Assembly (NCBI GenBank): GCA_964392305.1
Contig: CAYMPV010000020.1
Span: forward strand, 42,051 to 106,050
Length of the DNA stretch: 64,000 nucleotides
Direction of reading: 5' to 3'
Origin: JACKIC01 sp964392305
GTDB lineage: Bacteria > Planctomycetota > UBA1135 > UBA2386
The stretch's first letter is position 1; the number at the start of each line of letters is the position of its first letter. This document shows positions 11,249-19,274 of this stretch, in pieces. Under the pieces are notes generated by a model. The model had not been told where the DNA came from, ran no database searches, and saw nothing but the letters and a program-made list of their open reading frames with translations. The translations under genes and the position numbers were made by a program.

Positions 11249-12264
11249 AGCGCCTGCCGATCACCATCGGGCTGCTCGCGCTGGCCGCGACCACCGCGTT
11301 GCCGGCACAACGGCCGCAGGGCATCACCCAGGGCCCGCAGATGCGCCTGGTCTTCGCGCCCGTGGTCGCCGCCGCGCGCCGCAGCGTGATCGAGGTCGCG
11401 GTCGCCGACAAGGTGCGTTGCCTGGGCACGGCGGTCGCACCCGAGTTGGTGCTCACCAAGTACAGCGAGTTGCACGGCGACGCCGCCGACGCCGGCGAGG
11501 GCACCACTGGCAAACGCCCGATCTGGACCTGTCGGCGCGGCGAACGGCAGTGGATCTGCGAACTGGTCGACTTCGATCAGCCCTCGGACCTGGCGCTGCT
11601 GCGCGCCGTCGGCGCCGACTTCACGCCGATCACCTGGGCGCAGGAAACGCCGGCGCCCGGCGCGTTCCTGGCCACCCCGGGCCCCAGCGAGAACCCGCTC
11701 GGCATCGGCATCCTCTCGACCGCGCCCTACGTGCACACGCGGCCGCGCGCGTTCCTCGGCGTGCGCTTCGCCAACCCGAACGGCGGCCCTGCCGAACTCG
11801 AGGAGACCGTGCAGAACGGCGCGGCTCGGGCCGCGGGCCTGCTGGCCAAGGACGTCGTCATCGGCATCGACGACACCGCCGTCGGCAGTGCGCAGGAGCT
11901 GCGCGAACAGCTGCAGCGCCGCCAGCCCGGCGACCAGATCAAGGTCAAGGTGCGCCGCGCCGACGCCGACCTGCTGTTCGCGGTCACACTGGGCAGCGAC
12001 AGCACGGCGCCGCGATCCAACCAGGAAGGCATCTGGGGCCCGCTCAGCGACGTGCGCAGCGGCTTTGCCGAAGTGCTGCAACACGACACCGTGCTGCGGC
12101 CCGCCGACTGCGGCGGACCGGTCGTCGACCTTTCGGGCAAGGCCGTCGGCCTGAACATCGCGCGCGCGGGCCGCGTCGAGACCCTGGCGCTGCCGGCGGC
12201 GGCGGTGCAGGCCGCGTTGGCCCGGCTTCGGCAGGGCGGGCGGGACGCCGACCAGGGCAAGTAG
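11245..12264 (+). CDS. secreted pseudo-protease of the S1C family with PDZ domain inserted in the protease fold
   Basis: 339 residues; ATG at 11245 overlaps the preceding stop and opens a signal peptide (TTALPA before QRPQ). The first barrel (about 40-125) has VLTKYSEL in place of the catalytic TNAHV motif, so the histidine is lost; Asp115 (PSDLALL) remains. Where the nucleophile loop should follow, a PDZ domain appears (about 167-250, LGVRFANPNGG...GLLAKDVVIGID), and only afterwards comes the end of the second barrel with ADCGGPVVD: Cys289 replaces the serine. It is therefore probably inactive and may act as an adaptor or inhibitor of its partner. The same inserted-PDZ layout is known to me from other planctomycete proteins, but I cannot verify that here. 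Confidence 0.85.
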   Translation: MKRLPITIGLLALAATTALPAQRPQGITQGPQMRLVFAPVVAAARRSVIEVAVADKVRCLGTAVAPELVLTKYSELHGDAADAGEGTTGKRPIWTCRRGERQWICELVDFDQPSDLALLRAVGADFTPITWAQETPAPGAFLATPGPSENPLGIGILSTAPYVHTRPRAFLGVRFANPNGGPAELEETVQNGAARAAGLLAKDVVIGIDDTAVGSAQELREQLQRRQPGDQIKVKVRRADADLLFAVTLGSDSTAPRSNQEGIWGPLSDVRSGFAEVLQHDTVLRPADCGGPVVDLSGKAVGLNIARAGRVETLALPAAAVQAALARLRQGGRDADQGK

Positions 12265-12381
12265 GCGGCGGCCCCCGACAAACGCACGCATCAGCGTGGC
12301 CGGAAACGGCCGCACTCTGCGCCTTGACTGCGACACGGCCCGAGGCGGGTCGCGTTCCACCCCTCTACCGGGATCGCAGTC

Positions 12382-13758
12382 ATGCACAGCTCTCTCCTCC
12401 GACTCACCGCACTCGCGGCCCTCGCCGCTTTCCTGCCCGCCCAGAACTGGCAACTGGCGACTCCGGCCAACGCCCCGTCGCCGCGCGAAGGCGCCAGCAT
12501 GGCCTGGGACGCCGGCCGTCAGCTCACGGTCCTGTTCGGCGGTTACGAATGGGGCGCCGACGTGCACTTCGACGACCTCTGGGAATACGACGGCGACGAC
12601 TGGACGCGGCGCCAGTTGACCACCGGCCCGGCCGCACGCCAGCGCGCCGGCATCTGTCATGACGAGCAACGTGGTGTGATCGTGCTGTTCGGCGGCGTGC
12701 ACGTCGGCTGGAACAGCAGCACGTTCTTCGACGACACCTGGGAATACGACGGCACCACTTGGACACAGGTGATCACCGCCGCAGCGCCGACGCCGCGCTC
12801 GTGTCCGATGGCCTACGACCCCGCGCACGGCAAGGTGATCCTGCACGGCGGCATCGGCCAACAGGGCGCGCTCACCGACACGTGGGAATTCGACGGCTCG
12901 GTCTGGATCCAGCGCGCCCCGGCAACCACGCCGCCGCCGCGCTTCGACTGCGCGCTGGCGTTCGATCGCAACCGCGGCCGCATGGTGCTGCAGTCGAGCA
13001 ACCTGCTCGGCACGCCGCTGCCGCTGCAGACCTGGGAATGGGACGGCAACAACTGGACCCTGGCCACCAACGCCACGCCGGCTCCCGCCTGTCCCGAGAT
13101 GGCGATGGCCTACGATCGGCACCGCGGCGTGATCGTGCTCGTCGGCGCCGGCTACGGGGCCAACGCCGAGTCTTGGGAGTACGACGGCAGCAACTGGCGA
13201 CTGGCGGCGACGCTGCCCCAGAACAGTCTGTCCGGCCACGCGCTCGCCTACGACGAACGGCGCGGCGCGATCGTCTCGTTCGGCGGCGAGGTCGCCAGCG
13301 GCATCTTCATCATCAGCACCGACGCGACGTGGGAGTTCGGCACGGTGGCGGACTGCACACCGCTCGGCACCGGCTGTGCGGCGACGGGCCCGGTGCCCGC
13401 GCTCGGTGCGACCAACGGCAGCACACCGCGTGCGGGCAGTTCGTTCGTGGGCGAGGTCAGCGGTCTCTCGCCGCAGACGCTGCCTCTGCTCGTGCTCGGT
13501 CTGTCGACCACGACCTGGGGCACGACCCCGCTGCCGATGTCACTGGGCGTGATCGGCCTGCCGGCGTGCTCGCTGCACACCAGCATCGACGTGGCGTTGC
13601 CGCTGCTCAATCAGGCAGGCCGCGCGACGTGGTCGCTGCCGATCCCGCCGTCGCCGTTCTGGCACGGCGTGAACATCTTCGCGCAGGCCGTCGTCACCGA
13701 TGCGGCACTGCAGGCGCAATCGGTGACCAACGCCGTGCGCCTGTCGATCGGGCGGTGA
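12382..13758 (+). CDS. secreted kelch-type beta-propeller protein with shared C-terminal domain
   Basis: 458 residues. Signal peptide 1-20 (AAFLPA before QNWQ). Residues about 25-330 hold six kelch-like repeats, each with the pattern GRQLTVLFGG...DLWEYDGDDWTR (WEYDG, WEFDG or WEWDG near the end), predicted to close into a propeller of the galactose-oxidase/kelch type. A CTPLGTGC motif begins the C-terminal domain (about 335-458), which ends WHGVNIFAQAV...VTNAVRLSIG and resembles the ends of the proteins at 3514 and 19275. It is extracellular; its ligand is unknown. Intergenic distance from the protease pair is 117 bases. Confidence 0.85.
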   Translation: MHSSLLRLTALAALAAFLPAQNWQLATPANAPSPREGASMAWDAGRQLTVLFGGYEWGADVHFDDLWEYDGDDWTRRQLTTGPAARQRAGICHDEQRGVIVLFGGVHVGWNSSTFFDDTWEYDGTTWTQVITAAAPTPRSCPMAYDPAHGKVILHGGIGQQGALTDTWEFDGSVWIQRAPATTPPPRFDCALAFDRNRGRMVLQSSNLLGTPLPLQTWEWDGNNWTLATNATPAPACPEMAMAYDRHRGVIVLVGAGYGANAESWEYDGSNWRLAATLPQNSLSGHALAYDERRGAIVSFGGEVASGIFIISTDATWEFGTVADCTPLGTGCAATGPVPALGATNGSTPRAGSSFVGEVSGLSPQTLPLLVLGLSTTTWGTTPLPMSLGVIGLPACSLHTSIDVALPLLNQAGRATWSLPIPPSPFWHGVNIFAQAVVTDAALQAQSVTNAVRLSIGR

Positions 13759-13766
13759 GCCTGGCG

Positions 13767-15455
13767 TCACTTCGGCCGCAGGAAGCTGTCGGCGAGCGCT
13801 TCCCCGAGCGCGACGACGCCTGCCGTGGTGATCACGAGCTTCTGCTCCTGCCCCGGCAGATCGAACACCTTGACGTGGACCAGGTTCGCGTCGGCCGCGG
13901 CGAGCTTCTCGAGGTCGGCGGTCACGTCGATCTTGTTCAGACCCTCGTCGTCCGTCGGCCGTTGCTGACTCACGAACCACCTCAGCTCGGGAAGTTCGAG
14001 GTCCTTGCGGCTCTGGTTGACGATAGTCGCCAACCGCTCGATCGCCTGCCGTCGGTACGGGGCGAACGACATGTCGTTCTCGCCGAGGTGATAGAAGATG
14101 CCCGCGAGTTCGACCTCGTGGCCCGCGTCGGTGAGCTCGGTGATCGCGCTCCGCACGAACGCGACGAAACGCGGATACACATGGCGCGCCGCCGCCTCGC
14201 TGCCCTCGGGTGTCCAATCGACGATCTGCGAGCCGCTGTCGGTGAACTTCGCGATCGCGACGTTGTCCTTCAGTTTGCTCTGCAGCTTGGCGCCGAAGCT
14301 CAGCTCGGGACCGAACGTGTCGTACAGGCCCGCGGGCCCCAGCGGCTCCCAACCGTCCGAAACCCGGTAGCCGGCGGCGAGGTCGTACCGGAAGGCGATC
14401 TTCGCGTTGTCCTTGGCGAGCGACGACTGCCGCAGGGCCTTCAGATCCTGCACGAACGCGCGTTCCCCCTCCATGTTGCGGTGTCCCGCGAGCACGAACA
14501 GCGTGACCTTGCTGCCCTTCGCGTACGGCCAGCTGCGCAGCGGCCGCGCGACCGGCTGTTCCTTGCCGATGTTGTGCAGGTAGGCGGTGGCGTAGTTGAC
14601 GCCGTGCTCGAGCTGGCCGAGCGTGCCGTAGTGGTAGTGCAGGCCGACGCCGCCGCCGATCTCGACGCCGACGTGTGAGGTCGGCACGTACTCCGCGAGC
14701 GGATCGGCCGTCGTCACCGCACGCTGACCTACGCTGATCGCGTACATGCTGCTGCGCAGGTCCATGCCCCAGATCGTCTTGGTGCACAGCTCGCCGATGT
14801 AGAAACGCAGCTCGGGCGCGCCCAGGTCGCGCCGCCAGCAGGCCAGGAAGTTCTTCAGGTTGGCGCCGTAGGCCGGCATCGCGTCCTTCTCGAACATGTC
14901 GTTCTCGCCCTGGTGCCACATGAACCCTTCGAGCCGGTAACGGATCTTGCGGCGGTCGAGGTCGGCGAGCGCGTCGCGCACCCACTGCAGCGCCAGCGGG
15001 TACATCTTGAAGCCGCGGGGTTCATCCGGGTTCCAATCGCCGGCCAGGTGCGTGCCGCCCGCCGCGACCTTGATGATCGCGATCGGCGCCTTGACGCGGC
15101 GCGTGACCTCGCGCGCGAAGCTGAGCTCGGGCCCGACGACGCCGTCGACGGGCTGCAGATCGACCCAGCCGTCCGACTTCAGCTTCTCCTCGCGGCCGAT
15201 GCAGTAGGAGAACTTCACCTTCTTCTGCGGTTCGTCGAGGCCCGCGAACGGCGGAAAGCGCGCGATGTCCTTCACCTTGGAGTCCGAACCGACCATGTTC
15301 GACTGCCCGGCGAACACGAACACGCGCAGCGTCTTGTCGTCTTCCTGCGCGCGCAGGCGGCCGGCGCCGAGACCGGCGAGCAGCACGGCCAGGAACGCGA
15401 AGACGAAGAACCGCCGCGGGTGCGGCGCGATGACTTGCTCTCTTGGGGTGTGCAT
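13767..15455 (-). CDS. secreted tandem SGNH-hydrolase (sialate O-acetylesterase-like), second copy inactive
   Basis: 562 residues from the ATG at 15455, which gives a signal peptide ending GRLRA before QEDD; the in-frame ORF extends far upstream without support. Copy 1 (about 42-300) has the SASA/SGNH signature FVFAGQSNMVG with nucleophile Ser52, WHQGENDM (180-187) and a late LHYHYGTLG (catalytic His region). Copy 2 (about 316-562) aligns (FVLAGHRNMEG, YHLGENDM) but the Gln-Ser pair is His-Arg (325-326), so the nucleophile is gone. The family removes acetyl esters from sugars. The second copy may bind carbohydrate without hydrolysing it. Convergent with the kelch gene, 8 bases apart. Confidence 0.86.
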   Translation of the reverse strand: MHTPREQVIAPHPRRFFVFAFLAVLLAGLGAGRLRAQEDDKTLRVFVFAGQSNMVGSDSKVKDIARFPPFAGLDEPQKKVKFSYCIGREEKLKSDGWVDLQPVDGVVGPELSFAREVTRRVKAPIAIIKVAAGGTHLAGDWNPDEPRGFKMYPLALQWVRDALADLDRRKIRYRLEGFMWHQGENDMFEKDAMPAYGANLKNFLACWRRDLGAPELRFYIGELCTKTIWGMDLRSSMYAISVGQRAVTTADPLAEYVPTSHVGVEIGGGVGLHYHYGTLGQLEHGVNYATAYLHNIGKEQPVARPLRSWPYAKGSKVTLFVLAGHRNMEGERAFVQDLKALRQSSLAKDNAKIAFRYDLAAGYRVSDGWEPLGPAGLYDTFGPELSFGAKLQSKLKDNVAIAKFTDSGSQIVDWTPEGSEAAARHVYPRFVAFVRSAITELTDAGHEVELAGIFYHLGENDMSFAPYRRQAIERLATIVNQSRKDLELPELRWFVSQQRPTDDEGLNKIDVTADLEKLAAADANLVHVKVFDLPGQEQKLVITTAGVVALGEALADSFLRPK

Positions 15456-15545
15456 GGTGCGCGTTGCCAAGCTATTGCGCAGCCCGCCCACTCGTCTGGA
15501 CAAACCCGCTTCCTCGGAGCGGCCGCATGCATCACAGTGAGCGGC

Positions 15546-16127
15546 ATGAGCAAACCGCTCCAACTCGAGTTCCTGGCGGCAACGGACCGCGCCGCCAAGA
15601 TGCCGCAGTCGCGCGCCGAGATCGTCTTCATCGGCCGCTCCAACGTCGGCAAGTCGTCGCTGCTCAACGCGCTTGGCGCCAAGTCCGTGGCCCCGGTCTC
15701 GAAGAGCCCCGGCCGCACGCAGACACTCGGTTGCTTCGCCGTCGGCAAGACCGGCGCGACCCTCGTCGACTGCCCGGGCTACGGCTTCGCCAAGGCGCCG
15801 AAGGCCGTGCGCGACGGCTGGTTGCCGATGATCTCCGAGTATCTGCTCGACCGCGAACCGTTGGTGATGGTGCTGCTGCTCGTCGACGGTGAGATCGGCC
15901 CGACCATCGACGACCGCAGCATGCTCAACTGGCTGCGTCAGAACGAACTGCCGGTCACGGTGGTCGCGACGAAACACGACAAGGTCAAACCGTCGCTGCG
16001 CGACAAGCGCCAACGTGAGCTCGCGTCGGGTTGTGGGCTGGCACCCGATCAGGTGTTGTGGGTCAGCGCCGCCAAGGGCAGCGGGCTGCCGGCGTTGCGT
16101 GAGTGCATTCACGAATGGCTGGCGTGA
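15546..16127 (+). CDS. engB: ribosome biogenesis GTPase EngB/YsxC (YihA family)
   Basis: 193 residues, the usual family length, from ATG 15546 (MSKPLQLEFL). The frame is open for 600 bases upstream but the GTPase begins here. G1 is GRSNVGKSS, the G2 region PGRTQT, G3 DCPGYG, G4 TKHDK and G5 VSAAKG. The protein binds GTP and helps assemble the large ribosomal subunit; it is usually essential. It is divergent from the esterase gene with a 90-base shared promoter region. Confidence 0.94.
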   Translation: MSKPLQLEFLAATDRAAKMPQSRAEIVFIGRSNVGKSSLLNALGAKSVAPVSKSPGRTQTLGCFAVGKTGATLVDCPGYGFAKAPKAVRDGWLPMISEYLLDREPLVMVLLLVDGEIGPTIDDRSMLNWLRQNELPVTVVATKHDKVKPSLRDKRQRELASGCGLAPDQVLWVSAAKGSGLPALRECIHEWLA

Positions 16128-16251
16128 AGGGCGCCGGGTCGGACTCGTCGACGTCGGCAGCGCTGCTGCGCCTGGTGTGGGATGCGATTGACCCGACCCG
16201 CATCGGCGCGGGTTGACGCCCGCACACCGCTCCCGGATCGTTGTCCCCCCG

Positions 16252-17313
16252 ATGAACCTCGCCGCTCCGTTCCTCCTCGCCGTGGCCGCCGCCACGGCAC
16301 TCCCCGCCCAGGCGCCCACACCGACCGCGAAACAGTTCCTGCTCGACGACTACACCACCGTCGTGCACCTGGACATGAAGGCCGTGCGCGACACCGGGGT
16401 CTGGGACGAGATGGCGGCGTCGACCCTCAAGGTGTTGTGCGACATGCTCGACGACCAGTTCGGGTTCACGCTCGACCGGCTCGACCGCATCACCTCGGTG
16501 CAGGCGCCGCGACTCGAAGACGGCAAGGTCACCGGCAGCGACGAGATCGTCGCGGTGGAAGGCAACGACGATCTGGGTGAGCTCGCCGACGTCCGCAACG
16601 ACCGCTTCACCGCGACGGCGATCGGCGACTTCGTGCTGCTCACCGACAAGTGGATGGACGGGGAAGCACTCGTCCAGGTGACCCCCAAGCTGCGCGTCTA
16701 CGGCTCGCCCGCCACACTGCAACCCGTGCTCACGGGCAAGCCGCGCCGCGGTCTGCCGTCACCGGACGTGATGGCGTTCACCGCGGGCAGGAAACAACTC
16801 CTGTTCTTCGCCATCGGCGATCTGCGTCAACCGGACGGTGCGCGCGGCGTCGTCGAGCAGGCGCTGCCCGACGCGGGGTGGCCGCAGGACGACAAACCCA
16901 TGTTCGCCTGCGTGCGTGTCCTGGCGACCGGCGACGCGGACGATCCGCACGTCACCGTCGAAGTGGTGCTGCGCCATGGCGCCGCGGGCCCGGGTCTCGC
17001 CGCGACCGAGAAGGCCGTGACCGCGGCGATCGCCAGACTGAGCAAGCTCAGCGAGGCCCGCATCATCTGGCCGCTGCTGAAGAAGATCGAACACGAACGC
17101 GACGGCAGCGACGCGGTCTATCGCGTGGATCTGGGTCGCGCCCGACACGTCGGCGGCATGCTCGCGACGCTGTCGCCGTTCATGCTCATCGCGACCAGCC
17201 AGGAACTGCAGGCAGCGCCGGCGCAGGAGGTGGTCCTGCAGGTCGAGGAGGTCGCTGAGCCGCCGCCACCGCCGGCGCCCGAGAAGAAGAAGGAGGAGGG
17301 TGGCGGCAAGTAG
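16252..17313 (+). CDS. exported protein of unknown function
   Basis: 353 residues from ATG 16252, which opens a signal peptide (ATALPA before QAPT); an ATG 13 codons upstream would add a non-hydrophobic tail. The mature part is alpha/beta with no motif I recognise. It contains a likely helical stretch ATEKAVTAAIARLSKLSEA near residue 255 and ends in a Pro-rich then Lys/Glu-rich tail (PPPPPAPEKKKEEGGGK), which might reach through or contact the envelope. It could be a structural or substrate-binding protein; no function is claimed. Convergent with the M1 peptidase gene (50-base gap). Confidence 0.7.
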   Translation: MNLAAPFLLAVAAATALPAQAPTPTAKQFLLDDYTTVVHLDMKAVRDTGVWDEMAASTLKVLCDMLDDQFGFTLDRLDRITSVQAPRLEDGKVTGSDEIVAVEGNDDLGELADVRNDRFTATAIGDFVLLTDKWMDGEALVQVTPKLRVYGSPATLQPVLTGKPRRGLPSPDVMAFTAGRKQLLFFAIGDLRQPDGARGVVEQALPDAGWPQDDKPMFACVRVLATGDADDPHVTVEVVLRHGAAGPGLAATEKAVTAAIARLSKLSEARIIWPLLKKIEHERDGSDAVYRVDLGRARHVGGMLATLSPFMLIATSQELQAAPAQEVVLQVEEVAEPPPPPAPEKKKEEGGGK

Positions 17314-17363
17314 CCGCGGCGCAGCGAACGTCGCCGTGGCGCGGCCGCGCGGCCTGCCCGCTC

Positions 17364-19022
17364 CTACTTCGCCCGCACCTTCATGTAGAAGTTGCGATCC
17401 AGTTCGAACGTGTCGAGTTTGCCGCCGACCGCGATCGGAACGGGCTCGGTGCCGATCGTGACCCGGTGCTCCTTGCCGTTGATCACCACCACCACCGGCA
17501 CGGCGAACCCCGGCACCACCTTCTCGAACCACACCGCGACCGCTTCGCCCTTGGCTTCGTAGACCAGCTCCGGGATGTCCGTCGTGCGCAGATACTGGTA
17601 GAACACCTTGCCGAACTCGAAGCCGCAGACACGGCTCATGTAGGCCTCGAACTCGGCGGTCGTGACCGTCTTGTGCCAGAACTCGCGGTTGAGCCCGCGC
17701 AGGCACTCACGCCACTTGGCGTCGTCGTTCAGCATGTGCCGCATCGTGTGCAGCATGTTGCCGCCCTTGTAGTACATGTCGCCCGAGCCCGACTTGTTGA
17801 CGCCGTAGGTGCCGATGATCGGGCTGTCGTTGGCGATCAGCGCGCGGCAGCCGATCACGTAGTCCTGCGCCTCCGTGGCGGTGAAGTGGAACTCGACGAA
17901 CAGGTTCTCGGCGTAGTTGGCGAAGCTCTCGTGGATCCACATGTCGGCGGCGTCGCGCATCGAGATGTTGTTGCCCCACCACTCGTGCGCCGACTCGTGC
18001 ACGATGATGAAGTCGAACTTCATGCCGACGCCGGTGCGGCTCAGGTCGCGCCCCAGATAGCCGTTGCGGAAGCCGTTGCCGTAGGTCACCGAGCTCTGGT
18101 GTTCCATGCCGAGGTACGGCACGACGACGAGCTTGTAGCCGTCTTCGTAGAACGGGTACTTGCCGAACCAGTGCTCGAACGCGGCCAGCGTGCGCGGCAC
18201 TTCGACGAACTGCTTCTTCGCCTGTTCCACCTGGTGCGCGAGCACCCAGTACTGCAGGTCGAGCTTGCCGCCCTCGCCGTCGTAGCTACCGTCCATCGAC
18301 ACGTAGTTGCCGATGTTCATGTTGACGCCGTAGTTGTTGATCGGATTGACGACGCGCCAATGGAACGTGCGCGTCTTGAAGACGGCGTTGCTCTTGATCT
18401 CGACGAGCCGACCGTTCGCCACGGCCGTCAGCGCTTCGGGCACCGTGATGCGGAAGTCCATGCCGCGGTCCGGCTCGTCGTAGCCGTGATCCTTGTTGGG
18501 CCACCAGATGCTCGCGCCGATGCCCTGGCACGTGGTGGCGATGAAGTCGTTGCCCTGCTCGTCCTTCTTCCACGACAGACCGCCGCTCCACGGCGGCCGC
18601 GTGCTGACGCGGGGTTTGCCTTCGTAATAGACCTCGACCTCAGCCTCAGTGCCGGCGGCCAGCGCCGCGGGGAACGTGACCCAGTAGACCTTGCCCTCGC
18701 GTTCGAACTTCAGGTCGGCACCCTGGTGCACGACGCGCACGACCGCGAGCGGTGGCTGCAGGTCGATCTGCATGCGGTCGCCCGCCTGCAGCACCTTGAA
18801 GGCGATCTTGTTGGTCCCGCCGATGGTCTTCGTGTCGGGAAACACACGCACTGACAGGTCGTAGTGTTGCACGTCCCACCAGGCGCGTTCGGGCGCGATC
18901 GAGCCGCGCAGCACGTCTTGGCGTTCGGCGCTCTCGGGCGCCGGACCCTGCTGTGCCGCGCAGACCGCGGCGAGGACGAACGGGAGGAGGACGTGGGTGC
19001 GAGACAGGCGTGGACTTTGCAT
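17364..19022 (-). CDS. secreted M1-family metallopeptidase (aminopeptidase)
   Basis: 552 residues from ATG 19022 with signal peptide (AVCAA before QQGP). The N-terminal domain (about 45-260) is the M1 beta-saddle; the catalytic domain has a GMEHQ version of the GxMEN motif (305-309), zinc site HESAH (342-346) and the downstream Glu365 (WIHESFAN). It lacks the long C-terminal helical domain of large M1 enzymes, as many bacterial M1 family members do. Expected to trim N-terminal residues from peptides outside the cytoplasm. A TATGAT element lies 28 bases upstream of the start. Confidence 0.92.
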   Translation of the reverse strand: MQSPRLSRTHVLLPFVLAAVCAAQQGPAPESAERQDVLRGSIAPERAWWDVQHYDLSVRVFPDTKTIGGTNKIAFKVLQAGDRMQIDLQPPLAVVRVVHQGADLKFEREGKVYWVTFPAALAAGTEAEVEVYYEGKPRVSTRPPWSGGLSWKKDEQGNDFIATTCQGIGASIWWPNKDHGYDEPDRGMDFRITVPEALTAVANGRLVEIKSNAVFKTRTFHWRVVNPINNYGVNMNIGNYVSMDGSYDGEGGKLDLQYWVLAHQVEQAKKQFVEVPRTLAAFEHWFGKYPFYEDGYKLVVVPYLGMEHQSSVTYGNGFRNGYLGRDLSRTGVGMKFDFIIVHESAHEWWGNNISMRDAADMWIHESFANYAENLFVEFHFTATEAQDYVIGCRALIANDSPIIGTYGVNKSGSGDMYYKGGNMLHTMRHMLNDDAKWRECLRGLNREFWHKTVTTAEFEAYMSRVCGFEFGKVFYQYLRTTDIPELVYEAKGEAVAVWFEKVVPGFAVPVVVVINGKEHRVTIGTEPVPIAVGGKLDTFELDRNFYMKVRAK

Positions 19023-19049
19023 GCGTTCGGGTCGCGAGAAGGGCGGCGC

Positions 19050-19055
19050 ATCATA
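19050..19055 (-). promoter_or_regulatory. possible -10 element of the M1 peptidase gene
   Basis: On the minus strand the sequence reads TATGAT, one mismatch from the housekeeping -10 consensus, 28 bases before the ATG. No clear -35 was seen. Confidence 0.25.
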
Positions 19056-19274
19056 GGCGCAAGGTGTCGCCCGCGGCGAAAGCCCGCGCCGGCGCGAGTC
19101 GGTCACCGCCCCTTGCCCGCGGCCCGAGCCTTCCACTCCTCGATTTGCCGATCGTGCCCACGCCCAGGTTCGGCGCGTTCCCAGGCTCAGGCCACGAGCA
19201 GGAACCAGGGGACGAACGGGGTCCGGGGCATGGCGCCGAGATGGTGACGCGGCCACCAGCCCCGTCAACAGGCG

